DNA from: Diplodia intermedia
Lineage: Eukaryota > Ascomycota > Dothideomycetes > Botryosphaeriales > Botryosphaeriaceae
NCBI GenBank assembly: GCA_021495925.1
Contig: JAKEKT010000095.1
Coordinates: forward strand, 80,320-144,319
Direction: 5' to 3'
Length of the DNA stretch: 64,000 nucleotides
Notes under the pieces: generated by a model
What the model saw: the letters and a program-made list of their open reading frames with translations, nothing else
Databases searched by the model: none
Told to the model about the DNA's origin: nothing
Program-made: the position numbers and the translations under genes
In this document: in pieces, positions 1 through 10,880 of the stretch
How the letters are laid out: each line of letters begins with the position of its first letter
Numbering within the stretch: position 1 is the first letter of the stretch

Positions 1-2066
1 TTCGGCGACCAGCGACGAAAGGGCGGACGGAGGCCCTCTGTCCAACACCCACAATTGAACCAGATCTCATCTGGGAGTTGAGGAGAACAGTGTAGCTCAA
101 ACAGCTCGAGGCAGAGCTCGATCGATCGATAGACTATGCGCCAACACTTAGCGGTGATGGGGAAGCCACGATAATCGTCATCGCTGACCGCCTGATCCGA
201 AGCCCACATGTACAATGGAGGGGTTGCGATTCAGGTCTCAGGGATAGACAAGACTAGACTGTGTCCCACAAGGGACACACTTTCACAGGAACGTTTAGTA
301 GCGCCAGTAGGACCACAATGTTCTAGTATCTAATTAACTATCTGGTGGCTGATTGGTGTTGACTCGTGAGCAGTGCCGCCGAGCAAATCCTCTAGGGTTG
401 TTTCTTCCTGAATCCTGCTGGATTTTGGCTCGGTCCTCCCACCCAAGCATCACCCCGGCGAACACTCGGAAGACAGCAAGATTTGTTTGCTCCGCATCTC
501 CCGACGGATCTGTTACGGACCGCACACCGCACGCACGGCTTGCGATGCAAGAAAGAGAGGAATTTTCCCATACAGACCGGTCAACGCCAGTCAATCCGGT
601 TCTCCGCGGAGCTCGTTCCCCTGATCGGATGGATGGGACCACTAAGGGCATCATCCGACAGTCAAACGGCGGTTCGACCGACGGCCGACGACACGCGCGA
701 GCGGGCCCGCCCGATGGATGGACGTCAAACCCACGTCAGAACAAGCCTGGGGTTTGCTGATCCCGCGCGGCTAAACGATCTGCCCGGCCGCCCGGCCGCT
801 TAAAAAGTTAGTGCATCTGACCGGCCGGCGGCGGCAAGGAGATGATGGAGGGAAAGGAAGAGGGAAGAAAAAATTTTGCTTGGCTGTTGCGCGCGTGCAT
901 GGAGCTAGCGCGGCAGTAAATGACGGTTCGGCACGGCGTATAGGGCTGGACTGTCAGCCTTGTTGCGTCAACGCTGATGACGCCGGAGGATCATCGATCG
1001 TCAGTGCTTGGCCAAGCCTCATTGGGAAGAATCGAAACACCACCGCGTCGGGGAAGCGCCGGCGTGGGATAAGGGGGGGCGGCGGCGGCGACGGGGCCGG
1101 CAGCAGCTCGACGACAGGTGTGCGGTGAGTGCAAATTAAATTGCTCTCATGCATGGCGTACGGGTTATGGTGGAGTCCGTTATTGCCGCTGTGGACACGG
1201 AAGAGCACTGCATGGAGGCAGTGACTGACTGCTCCCTCGGACCTGCCCTTTTCAGATCGGTTCGCCTGCGGCTCTCCGAACACTTTCTTAATCCAGCACG
1301 CCACACTTTCAATTCTCCCGGCAGCGCTTGGAATCGAATGTATGTACTTTTGCCAGTTCGAAAAGATGAATGTGAACACTTAAGTCTTGGCCGATCGGCT
1401 GCGTCGGGACCCCTAAACCTCGGTATGAAGGACCTGTCTTCGTCCCACGCGGCGCGGATCGAGTAGTGTTTGGCAAGGAAAGGGGAATCGGGGCCGACCG
1501 AGAACCGGCGTATTTCCCGAGGGCAGTGCGGAATCAGTCTCACTAGATGTAGTATCTGTTCCCTTTTTTTTCCGCGCCAGCGGAAAACCGCCCGCCCTTT
1601 GCGACGTCGGAAACTCACGATACATACGCGCGCGCGGATGATTCGGACCTTCTTCACGTGGTGGCTGTTTTTAGTGGCATCGGACCAGATCGTGGGGATC
1701 GGCGCGCCTGGATCTCAGTGAGCCCTCAATCGGACCGCCAGACGTTGAGGGCGACTCTTCCTCGAACGTCGGGTGGATATAGCATGGGTATAAGGCCACG
1801 GGGTCACTACTCCCGGCCGGGAATGTCAGATGAGGGAATACGCGCGCGGGTTTGTTCGGCTGGACGCCGTCGGCATGTCGCATTTCCGGGAGGAATTGAT
1901 TACGTGATGGTGCAGTTGGTGCCACAGTGCATCACTACTGGAGGTTATGCAAGGGAAGCAAGTTGGTAAAGTAAAAGAATGGACTTTTTCCCATTAAGCT
2001 ATGCTACCGTTCAAAGAAAAAGAGCTCGAAGCCCGGCTATGCCCGGATTTTTTTTGGTCATCTCCA
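1..2066. other. Intergenic, no gene seen
   Basis: Open frames here are short and overlap on both strands, and none has a signal peptide, domain motif or plausible splice partner. The stretch is mixed G+C with GATC tetranucleotides near 120-128 and a perfect hairpin at 260-279, annotated separately. It may hold the promoter of a gene to the left or the 3' flank of the But2-like gene. Confidence 0.6.
260..279. repeat. Perfect 8-bp inverted repeat with 4-nt loop
   Basis: TGTGTCCC at 260-267 is followed by ACAA and then by GGGACACA at 272-279, an exact reverse complement. It could be a binding site for a dimeric regulator or a small hairpin. No adjacent gene decides between these. Confidence 0.55.
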
Positions 2067-2757
2067 TCACTCGTCCAAGTCAGTAAGCTCAACGAAGAAG
2101 CCCAGCGGGCAACCGGGGCCCTCGCTCTGCGTGAATTTGAGGGTGGTGTCATCGCTGCACAGGCTACCGCTGACGGTCGTCGTGCCCTCGTCGGGAGTGC
2201 TGCAAGGACCGGAGTAGATGGTGTAGGCGTTGCCGGGAACCATCTCCGGAGGGGCAGGAGGGCCTGTGTAGGTACGGTCAGCTGAGTCCGCTTGCTTCAA
2301 GGCTCTTTGATCTTGTGAAAAGCAGATGACTGGATGAGGACTTACTGGGGCCCGATTCGGGCTGGTTGTTGTAGGTGGTGGTTTCATTGGCGCCGACGCC
2401 AGTGGCGTAGCCGGTAAAGGTGAAGTGACCAGGGCCCGAGAAGGTGTACGATTGCCCGGCCTGCTCTTGCGTCGGGAACAGGAACTTGAGCGTGCAGACC
2501 TTGTCCGAGGCCGAGGGCGGCAGCTCGAGGTTGGTGATGAAGCACAGATCATTCGGCGTGACCTTGGCCTTCAGCGAGGGAGGGTAGTGCTTGTTGGGCT
2601 TCTTTTCGCTGATCTCGTAGAATGCGGAGGCCGACACGTACGAGTCGGGCAGAGTGCCGTTGACTGGGCATTCTTCGCAATCGTCATCGTTCGAATTGCC
2701 AGGAATAGCGCTGGCAATGCTGAGGCCGAAGAGAGCCAAGAGAGGGAGAAACTTCAT
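2067..2757 (-). CDS. Secreted But2-domain-like protein
   Basis: Two exons, 2757-2346 and 2281-2067, give 208 aa. The intron has a GTAAGT donor and a CTCAG acceptor, and the joint restores the frame (Gly-Pro-Thr-Asp-Arg). ATG at 2757 starts a clear signal peptide (MKFLPLLALFGLSIASA, cleavage near residue 18), so the product is exported. The mature part has an acidic Cys pair (DDDCEEC) and then alternating beta-type stretches: FITNLELPP, CTLKFLFP and, at the C-terminus, CPLGFFVEL. That order resembles the But2 C-terminal family of fungal secreted proteins (typically LP..C.L.F.FP and CPIGLY). The role of this family is poorly known; ubiquitin-like binding was proposed for the founding member. 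The assignment rests on motif recall, so secretion is firmer than the family. A TATA-like element lies about 110 nt upstream. Confidence 0.8.
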
Positions 2758-4354
2758 GCTGGGCAATTGGAGAGTGCTTGGTGTTGGAGATATGGAGAGA
2801 AGATGGGGTCTTCAATATTGGGAGGTGAGCCTGGAGAACTGAATCAATGTTGACATAGACCAGCTATTTAACCCTTTCATGGCAGGAAGAACCCCGCATC
2901 ACCATGATGCAAGAACTCTTGCACTTTCTTGAGCAAGTGACTCTCGCTGTTGGTGGCATAGTTCAGCTACTGCAAGCGGCCGGTAGCGCGGAAGCGCATC
3001 AGCACGGAAAAGACGAACCACTCCAGGCCGGTCCCCGTTTAGGAAAGTAGCAATAGAGTTGTGGGCAATGATCTTCTCCCAAACCTGCTCGTTCCGAACC
3101 CATGCAGTTACCCGAGATGCAGGAACGCGATTGTTTGGTGCCTGTCACCGTTAGGCCATGTTCTAGCCTGTGGCGTCAGCTCGTACGGGAGTGGAATCCA
3201 CGGGTCCCCTCCGCCATCGCCGGGCTGAGGCGAGGCGGATTCAAGCCTTGCTAAACCATCATCCAACCAAAGTTTACAGGTCACATCTGGGAAATTGAAG
3301 GGTGCCTGGAGGCGCCAAAACTTTAAAGCTACCCCGCAGTTTGTTCAGCCGCAAGCTACATCTGATGTCATCCCTGTTCTGCTTCAAACATCCCATAAAG
3401 TCAGCTTACTGCGCCCATGCCTTGTAGTGCTTACAGTCTCAGAGACACTCCATGTACATTTTATTGAAACTTTCATTCCTTTTACCTGAGTGAGTTTCCA
3501 TTTCGTGGCTGCACGCAAGCGACGATTGCAAGAGGCATCCGAATCTGCCTCGGCCGAAGCCAGCTCTCAGCTCTTGGTCGCAAGCTGTGGTTTTTGGTAC
3601 AAGCTCCCGCAGCTAAGTCCTCGGCCTGCGCGGAAGTTCCCATTGCAGCCAACTCGGGAAAGTATGACAAACTGGTTCAAACCAAGACGTCCCCTACAGG
3701 TATCCACTATCCCAATTGGAATCAGCACTTGTCTAGCTGGATCCACAAACATTGCACCGAGACCACTCAACAACACGGAGCAACCTGGATTTTGGATATC
3801 GGCAATTTGCTATACTTCTCCAACAAGATGCTGTTACCATTGCCCGAATCTATAGCTCCTTTCAGATAGATGTATGATCACCAGATCGTCATGCATTCGC
3901 GCACGCGGCCCTGTGGAACACTTGAGGTGATCGACAGGGCCCGATACCTGATCAGCTGCATGAAAGATGCTGACATGCCACGAAGGAAGCGGCGAACTTG
4001 CCGACTTACCGTGCGCCTCTCACCTTCCATCAGTGGAAGAATGTGACCTGTTTCTGCCAAGCTACCCATCAGCTACACAAGATTCATATCTCACCCATTC
4101 CTTCAGTTGCTTAGTCATTGAATTGCGGTTTGGGGCGCGCAACTCACTCCTTGGAGAAGTTGGCGTCATGCAAAGAGCTGGTCTAGATGCGTTACGGTGC
4201 AGATGGCTTCGCGTGTCACATTGATATATCTAATAAATTCTTTTCTTGAATCGAAGTTTTTCGTTTCACCACTTGCTCCAATTCAAGACGTCTGCCTGGC
4301 AGTGGACCAAGTTAGTCAAAACAAGTTTCACTTTTTCGCCCGTCTTTCTCGCAG
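2758..4354. other. Intergenic, no gene seen
   Basis: This stretch lies between the 5' side of the But2-like gene and the 3' end of the SQ/TQ-cluster gene. Base composition is closer to balanced than in the coding regions. Reading frames are short and none has signal peptide, domain or splice support. I see no transposon ends or long repeats. Confidence 0.55.
2864..2871 (-). promoter_or_regulatory. TATA-like element of the But2-like gene
   Basis: On the minus strand this reads TTAAATAG, about 107 nt before the ATG at 2757. The distance suits a TATA element with a short 5' UTR. Only sequence resemblance supports it. Confidence 0.35.
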
Positions 4355-6151
4355 CTATTCCTCATCCATCGTCTCTTGCGTCTGCGACTGCGTCTGCGTC
4401 TGCGACCACGGCGGTGGCGGCGGCAACGAGAACTCTTCTCCCACCGACCCCTGCTGCATCATTTGCGTTGCCATCACCAAGCCCTTTACACCGTCTCCCC
4501 TCGCTGCTTGCGCGCCTGTCCCCTCCCGACCAATCTCCTCGTGCCGCCCCACTTCTTGCGAATCAGGCACCCTGTCACGCTCTTCCGCACCCTCGTCGTC
4601 ATCCTGCGTCTGGGTCTGCGTCTGCGTTGATGGCTGCAGCAGTATCTGCTTAAGATGCAACTGCGTGGGCTGCGAGGGCGGGATCTGGTCGTCGGCGGAG
4701 ACGAGACTGCAGTAGGTCTCGGGCAGGTAGGAAGATTGAGGTGGCGGTGGCGAGGAAGGAACTTCGGCAGGGTCCGACATGAGGGGCGGACGATGAGAGG
4801 CTTGCGTGGGAGTGGTAGTTGCAGACGTGGTGGAGGCTTGCGAGGGTCGGACGGGGGAGGAGAGTTGCGGTTGGTGCTGGTCCTGCATGGCGCTCCGGAG
4901 CTGCTGCTGTGGGTGCTGGCTTTCAGGCTCTTGTTTGATCGGTCGAGGAGTAGTCGGAGAGGAGGGGTGGCTTGTTGGTGGGGCTTCTTGTGACGACGCT
5001 AGTGCTGGTTGTTCGGGTTGCATTCGCGGATGTTGATGGGCTCCTTCATCGAAGTTGAAGGATCTATTGACGGAGCTGGCCGGTGGAGATTGGTCTCCCT
5101 CCTGTGTAGTGTCTTTGCTATGGCCAGGCTCTGCTGTGGCTCTCGCGGAGGCGCAGTGAAAGTCGATACGGCGAATATAAGCTTGTGTTTCTTGACCAAT
5201 ATCTATTCCAGCCACAGCATCGGCGACATCTTCGTTTTCGTCGTCGTCGTCTTCGTCGTCGTATTCATCTTCGCTATCAGCGACCCCACTTGAGACCGGT
5301 GAATATGGACGGCGTTCATGTGTAGAGCCCGAAGGCTGATCCTTGAATGCAACCGCCTTTCTTATGCTTCGGCGGATCGATCCAGGTGTGTTTCTCTGTA
5401 TCCTTGAGGGAGAATCCAAGAGGCTTTGAGGGTTTGTGGAGAGTGATCGTAATGGAGACCTTAATAGTCTCCGTCGTTCATGTGTGTGGATAGCTGACAG
5501 CGGAGTAACAGGAGGAGATTGCGAAGATGGAATTTCAAGCAAGCGGACCTTGCGTGGCGTATGCGGTGGTCGGCTCTGGTGCTGTTCACGTCCAGCCCCA
5601 GATTCGGGTTGCATTCTTTTCCCTGGTTCTTCATACATGTTCATCTCTTCACGAACTCCAGATCCTTTTTGGCTAGTCCTATGTCCATCATCTTCGGCAT
5701 CTCCTGGTCCGAATTCTTCACCATCGGAAAACCCGTTGAATTCCTCGTCTGAAGCCGGTCCAGCTGCATCACGACCTTCCCCCGCATCTGTTTGTGAGTT
5801 GTCGTTCAGCTCTTCCGTGCCGTCTGCTTCACTTTCTCCTCCATCTTCTTCGCTATCTGACGGTGGGATGGTGGAAACCCATCCGATTTGCGTCAGGGTA
5901 TTTTGCGACTCAGTCTTCCCAGGAAGGGTAGATCTGCGGCTCCGTTTCCTAGGACGCGGCTCATCAAATTCATCCTCCGAATCTTCTATTGTGGGTGCAG
6001 TAAGCGGTACCCCCCTCTCATACTGTGTCAGAGTGGTTTGTCGGCGAGACCGTGGTTGGGACACAACGCGTCGCCGGGGTAGGGAGGCAGGGCTCCCTGA
6101 GGAGCGAGCGGAGCCTTCAGCGGCAGATCGCCTTGGAGCACGACCGGACAT
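4355..6151 (-). CDS. Nuclear SQ/TQ-cluster protein, putative replication/repair factor
   Basis: One exon of 598 aa, ATG at 6151. No enzymatic domain is visible and most of the chain looks disordered. The N-terminus is basic (RRSAAEGSARSSG, PRRRVVSQPRSRR) with a nuclear-localisation-like stretch (RPRKRSRR, residues 66-73). Two similar short motifs follow each other: RQTTLTQYE and SQNTLTQIGW. The first resembles a weak PCNA-interacting box (Q-x-x-L-x-x-Y). Acidic stretches lie mid-protein (DSEDEYDDEDDDDENED). The last 200 residues are dense in SQ and TQ dipeptides (PSQPTQ, STQTQTQTQ, SQTQTQSQTQE), the pattern of an SQ/TQ cluster domain targeted by ATM/ATR-type kinases (Tel1/Mec1). Three ACGCGT boxes upstream fit G1/S expression. 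I do not recognise an orthologue; the replication/repair role is inference. The long frame on the opposite strand (5436-6572) is a mirror of this biased sequence. Confidence 0.8.
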   Translation of the reverse strand: MSGRAPRRSAAEGSARSSGSPASLPRRRVVSQPRSRRQTTLTQYERGVPLTAPTIEDSEDEFDEPRPRKRSRRSTLPGKTESQNTLTQIGWVSTIPPSDSEEDGGESEADGTEELNDNSQTDAGEGRDAAGPASDEEFNGFSDGEEFGPGDAEDDGHRTSQKGSGVREEMNMYEEPGKRMQPESGAGREQHQSRPPHTPRKVRLLEIPSSQSPPVTPLSAIHTHERRRLLRSPLRSLSTNPQSLLDSPSRIQRNTPGSIRRSIRKAVAFKDQPSGSTHERRPYSPVSSGVADSEDEYDDEDDDDENEDVADAVAGIDIGQETQAYIRRIDFHCASARATAEPGHSKDTTQEGDQSPPASSVNRSFNFDEGAHQHPRMQPEQPALASSQEAPPTSHPSSPTTPRPIKQEPESQHPQQQLRSAMQDQHQPQLSSPVRPSQASTTSATTTPTQASHRPPLMSDPAEVPSSPPPPQSSYLPETYCSLVSADDQIPPSQPTQLHLKQILLQPSTQTQTQTQDDDEGAEERDRVPDSQEVGRHEEIGREGTGAQAARGDGVKGLVMATQMMQQGSVGEEFSLPPPPPWSQTQTQSQTQETMDEE

Positions 6152-6680
6152 CGTGTTTCAGAGCGGAGCGCAAACGAGGGCCGACGAGTCTCCGGTTGAT
6201 GGACCACATGCGGTGGATTGTATGTACGGTGATTATTTTGGTGTGGACGAGACGCGTCGACGCGTCGCAGCGGGTCCGTGCACGCGTTGCGATGACTTAA
6301 GTCCGATGCTTAGGTACCTACTTAGCGCCGCAGGGTCGCGCTCTTCCCCTCACCTCTCACTCCCCGCTCGCTCCGTCCGGACATTGACAGCGTTATCCAG
6401 CCGACCATGTCTTCTTACTGGCCACGGACCCCCCCTCGGTCGGCGGTCCGCTACGCCCTGTGCTGGCCCCCTTCCTTCCCGCACCACTCCCCCACATCCC
6501 GAAGCAGAAGCTTGGCCGCCACATGCAGCTAAGCACGCAACCCGACGGACGAGCTCTGCGGCAATTGCGTAGGTCAAGCCGGACATTTTTGGTACATAAC
6601 AAAACAATGGCATTCGTCGTCTTGCATTCTCCCATTGACTCCCACTCCCCCATTGCCGCCGCCGTGACGCCCTTGCAACC
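6152..6680. other. Divergent promoter region
   Basis: This 529-bp stretch separates the start codons of the SQ/TQ-cluster protein (leftward) and the CocE-type hydrolase (rightward). It contains the three ACGCGT boxes at 6252-6287, nearer the leftward gene. Between 6340 and 6680 it is pyrimidine-rich, as is common before fungal start codons. Confidence 0.6.
6252..6287. promoter_or_regulatory. Three MluI cell-cycle boxes (ACGCGT)
   Basis: ACGCGT occurs at 6252-6257, 6260-6265 and 6282-6287. The first two sit inside the 16-bp palindrome GACGCGTCGACGCGTC at 6251-6266. MCB elements bind the Mbp1-Swi6 type MBF complex in yeasts and drive G1/S genes, usually in clusters about 100-200 bp from the start. 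These lie 101-136 nt upstream of the ATG at 6151 and about 400 nt from the hydrolase ATG, so the leftward gene is the likelier target. Confidence 0.6.
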
Positions 6681-8524
6681 ATGCCGAACGAAATCAAGGA
6701 CCTCTACGAAATCGACGAGAAGTCGTTCCCGTACATTGTCGAGCAGAATGCGACGGTGCAATTGAAGTCGAGCGAGGGCCTGTGCCGCGTAAACGTCTAC
6801 CGTCCCAAGGGCTCAGAAAAAGTCCCGGTGCTGGTGACGTACGGCCCGTATGGCAAGGACATCCACTACAAAGAGTAAGCCAAGCTACCCCGCCACCCGG
6901 CACCGACAGCGCTCACACAACACCAAGCTTCCACGCCAAGTCCTACTCCGAAGTCAACCCCGAGCACCACTCCGACCATTCCGCCTGGGAAACACCTGAC
7001 CCCAAGTTCTGGACCAGTCATGGCTATGCCGTAGTGCGCGCGGACGAGCGCGGTCTGGGACAATCGCCCGGCCTGCTCGACACCATGTCGCGCGGCACAA
7101 GTGAGGCCTTCTTTGACGTGGTCGAATGGGCCGCCGAGCAGCCGTGGTCGTCGGGCAAGGTTGGCTTGCTGGGCATCTCGTACTACGCTGGCTCGCAATG
7201 GCGCGTCGCAGCTCGCAAGCCCAAGGGCTTGTCGGCCATTGTGCCATGGGAGGGCATGTCCGACTACTACCGCGACCGCTGCAGGCACGGCGGCATCCTT
7301 TCGAACGGCTTCATCAAGTTCTGGTGGGACCGCCAGGTCATCACCAATCAATATGGACGGCCCGGGCGCGCGGCAAGGAACTGGGGCCCGGATACTATCG
7401 AGGGCGATCTCAGCGAGGAAGAAATGGCTAAGAATCGCCGAGACCAGAACATTGACAATGCGGAGAACACTTATCGCGATGATGCATATTACGCTTCCAA
7501 GGAGTATGACATGGCAGACATCGAGGTGCCGCTCCTCTCCGTCGGGAACTGGGGAGGCATCCTGCTTCACCTCCGCGGCAACATCGAAGGCTTCGTGCAC
7601 GCCGGCTCCGAGTTCAAGTATCTCCGCATGATCACTGGCCGCCACGACCTGCCATTCTACTACGACGAGGAGGTCGAGGTGCAACGCAGCTTCCTGGATG
7701 CCTTCCTCAAGGGCGACGACCGCGTCGGCTGGTCCGTCAAGGGCAAAGTGCCACCCGTCGACATCGTCCTGCGCAAGGGCGACGTCGGCTTCAACGATGC
7801 CAAAGCCGAGCAAACCTACGCGCGCCGCACGGAGAACGAGTGGCCCATCGCCCGCACCAAGTGGACGAACTTCTACCTGACGCCGGACCAACAGCTAACG
7901 CGCGTGGAGCCGCTGCACACGCCGCCCAAGAAGCTGTCCTACCGCGCCCTCGGCACCATCGACAACCCGGCGCTCGTGCAATTCACGACGCCGCCGTTCG
8001 ACGCGGAGACGGAGATCACGGGCAACGTGCTCGCGCACCTCCACGTCGCCGTCAGCGCCGACGCCTCGGGGCCGACGCCCAGCGACATCGACCTGTTCGT
8101 CACGCTGCGCCACCTGTCGCCCGAGGGCAAGGAGGTCTTCTACACGGGCACGGCGGGCGACCCGGTGCCGCTCACCAAGGGCTGGCTGCGCGTGTCGATG
8201 CGCAAGACCAACCCGGCGCACCCCAAGCACCGCGCGCACCTGCCGTGGCGCGACTACCTCAGCACCGACCGCCGGCCCGTCATCCCCGGCGAGGTGTACG
8301 CCGTCGACGTCGAGGTGTGGCCGACCAACGTCGTCGTCGAGAAGGGCGGCCGCCTCGTGTTCGAGGTCGCCAGCGGCGACACCCAGGGCTGCGGCATCTT
8401 CCAGCACAAGCATCCCGTCGATCGCAGCGAGGAGAAGCTGAGGGGCGTCAATCATGTCGTGTTCGGCCCGAAGTATAGCAATTATGTCACGCTGCCCGTC
8501 ATTCCGCCGAAGTTTGGCGCGTGA
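6681..8524 (+). CDS. CocE/NonD-family alpha/beta hydrolase
   Basis: Exons 6681-6874 and 6928-8524 give 596 aa. The 53-nt intron (GTAAGC donor, CCAAG acceptor) joins into the family block YGPYGKDIHYKDFHAKS. The fold is the X-Pro dipeptidyl-peptidase (S15)/cocaine-esterase type: an N-terminal alpha/beta hydrolase with the nucleophile elbow GISYYAG (Ser149), then a C-terminal jelly roll from about residue 390 (SDIDLFVTLRHLSPEG). A histidine is present in GRHDLPFYY. The block that normally carries the catalytic Asp (GGWYD in cocaine esterase) reads VGNWGG here, so the usual Asp is not at that place. Substrate is unknown; bacterial relatives cut esters or amides. There is no signal peptide, so it is probably cytosolic. 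It is divergent from the SQ/TQ-cluster gene and convergent with the ALDH-like gene. Confidence 0.93.
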
Positions 8525-9118
8525 GGGGGGAGTGTGGTAGGGGGTTGGTTGGGTGAGGGGTGGGATTAGAGGTTTAAATGACTAGGGGGACTTGCTACCG
8601 TCGAAGAATTGAATATTTTGGAAGAGAGGAAAGGCTGATGTCCCTCGTGATGTCGTCGTGTCAGGTTCCGGGGCCGGGATTGGTGGGTGCTCCTGGATGG
8701 TGCTCCCGTCTCCGAAGTTCGGTGAACAGGTATTTGAAGCTTCTCCCTAAAGTGCTTTGGAGCAGCAATGGAGTTTCTTTCGTGTTGGTACATCGCTCTT
8801 CACTACGATGCATGATAGAGTCTCTGTTGGGATATTGCAGTCCATTGTGCGATAGAGTAGTGAATGATGATTCCGATTATGTGGGTGACGAGAGGCACTG
8901 TGATGACGTCCCTTTCTGCGTGGGCCACGCTTGCCGCCCGCAGAGGATATTAGCCCCGAGACGAGGTAGTTGAATCCAATGTCGGGATGCGAATGTGAGT
9001 CGCGGACGCCCACAAGTTCATGCAGATATTAGATTCCACTGCCCCTAGAGAGTCAAATACCCCAAACCCAACTATACGGCTCGCTAAACACGGTATAAGC
9101 ACACACCCATTTCGAAAC
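8525..9118. other. Intergenic between convergent genes
   Basis: This 594-bp stretch lies between the stop codons of the CocE hydrolase and the ALDH-like gene and presumably contains both 3' UTRs. No gene, repeat or structured RNA was recognised. Confidence 0.6.
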
Positions 9119-10880
9119 TCAACCCCGCCAATACGTCAACAATGTCCTACTCCCATACCACGTCAACAAACCCAGCCCAGACAGCAGAGGCACGGCCGTT
9201 ATGCCTAGGCCGAGCATGATTCCCTGCTCGAAGAAACCGACGTTCTTCTTGTACGGGCGATTCGGCGGCAGCGCGCTCGTCGCTTCCGTCTTCAGGGACT
9301 TGAGCGCCTCGCTGTTGCCGCTGCCGCTGCCGCCACTAGAGGCTGCTGCCTGCAAGATTCCGGAGAGACGCGCTGATAAGGGGGAGGGTTTGGCGTATTG
9401 GGGGCGGGCGACGGTAAAGAGGGATGGGGGGAAGCGGTCTGTTGTATCGAGCGGTGCGGTGGTGGGTGCGGCGGGGCCGACTGCGGGAGGTTAGTGATGC
9501 AGCTGGGGGTAGGTGAAAGGGGGGAGGTTGGCTACCGAGGAGGTCGAGGGGAAAGTGGTTGGCGAAGGAGAGATGGGCGGCGGTGAATTGGCTCATGTAC
9601 TTGCAGGAGGCCGGGTCGGCGAAGAAGTAGGTCGCGAGGGGCGAGGGGCCGGCAATCCTGGTCGTGCGAGTTAGATGCATCATCGGGGAATTGATGCGGC
9701 TTAGTGCTTACCGGTTCGTCAGGTCGATGCCGTCGTCCAGGCTGGTGGTGGCATGCACGACCAGGCAGCGCTCGCCGATCTTCCTGCCTAATGCGGCCGA
9801 GTCCCTGGTGGCCCGACTCGTCAGCCACACCTCCTTCACTCTCGGCCTACTAGGTACTCACCTCTGCTCCACGTCCAAAATCGCCCCGTTCGACCCCGCA
9901 GTCACCACCCTCACGCCCGCCTCGTTCTTCAGCTCCTCCACCGCGCTCAGACCGCCCTTTCTCCCGCCGCCGCCCGGCTTCCCGTTCGCCACCCCGTTGC
10001 TCTTCTCCCCCGCCGCCATGTACCTGATGCTCTCCTGCACAACGGCATTCAGGAATGCCTCCTTGGCAAACTCATTCACCAAAACCACATCCGGCGCGTA
10101 CGGCGAGCGGCCGCCGAAGCCGAACCGCGCCGTCACGAGCGCCTTGGCCGCGGCGCCCAGGTCGGCGTTGCGCTCGACGATGGCGACGGCGAGAGACGAG
10201 GTAGGCGACAAAACCAGGGAAGAAGAGGGAGCGCCGCTGGTCGGCGTCTCCTCGCCGCCGCCGTTCTGGAGCACGGAGACGACGGTCGGCGGCGCGGCGA
10301 AGAAGGACGGGGGCGGCCGGGTGGGGACGAGGGCGAAGACGTCCGGGTCGAGGGCCGCGGCGAGGATCTGGCGGAGCACGGGCGGGAGGGATTGGAGTGT
10401 CGTCTCGAGCTGGTGGGGGGCGGGTTGGTCAGCCGCAACAGAAGGGGACGGGCTCTGCTCTCTTACCTGCACAACAACGCAGTTGCCGGCCGTGATGGCG
10501 GAGGCCAGGGGCACCATGGTCGAGTAGAAGGGCGTGTGCGTCGACTGCGGCTCGATGTACACGATGCCCACGGGGTCGCGCCTGTCGGCCGCGTCCTGGC
10601 CGTGGGCGACGCGGTATTCGTGCTCGAGCTCGCGCTCCGGGTTCAGCGAGAGGAAGTGCTGCTTGACGGCGGCGAGGGCCAGGTAGAACTCGGCCTTTGC
10701 CTCGGCGAGCGTGATGTTGCGCGCATCCTTGGTCGTGGCTTCCAGGACGGCGGCCTCGTGCGATACCAGGGTGCTGTGCAGATTGCGCAGCTGATCTTGC
10801 CGCCAGTAGACGTTGTGTAGGCGGCCGTCGATTGCGGTGGAGCGGACGTTGGCGAGGGCCCGGTTTGTGTCGTCGGTCAT
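9119..10880 (-). CDS. ALDH-fold protein lacking catalytic residues, C-terminal membrane anchor
   Basis: Five exons: 10880-10467, 10409-9862, 9804-9712, 9657-9536 and 9480-9119, 512 aa. All four introns are 54-57 nt. The frame is kept at every joint and a CTAAC branch site lies just before the last acceptor. The chain follows the aldehyde dehydrogenase plan: an N-terminal helical region, the nucleotide-binding stretch DPVGIVYIEPQSTHTPFY, ITAGNCVVVQ, and the region where the active cysteine normally sits. That region reads FGFGGRSPYAPDVVLVNEF, with Ser in place of the expected Cys. I also see no PWN-type asparagine loop and no ELGGK glutamate. A hydrophobic segment near the end (GIMLGLGITAVPLLSGLGLLTW) should anchor the protein in a membrane, with a short tail. 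It is best read as a non-catalytic ALDH homologue; the role is unknown. Confidence 0.88.

Noticed and set aside
5436..6572. 378-codon plus-strand frame opposite the SQ/TQ-cluster gene
   Set aside because: It mirrors the biased codons of the minus-strand gene and ends in the promoter of the hydrolase; no domain or plausible start.
6866..7891. 341-codon minus-strand frame over the CocE hydrolase
   Set aside because: It is fully antisense to a well-supported exon with high G+C third positions, which produces long shadow frames.
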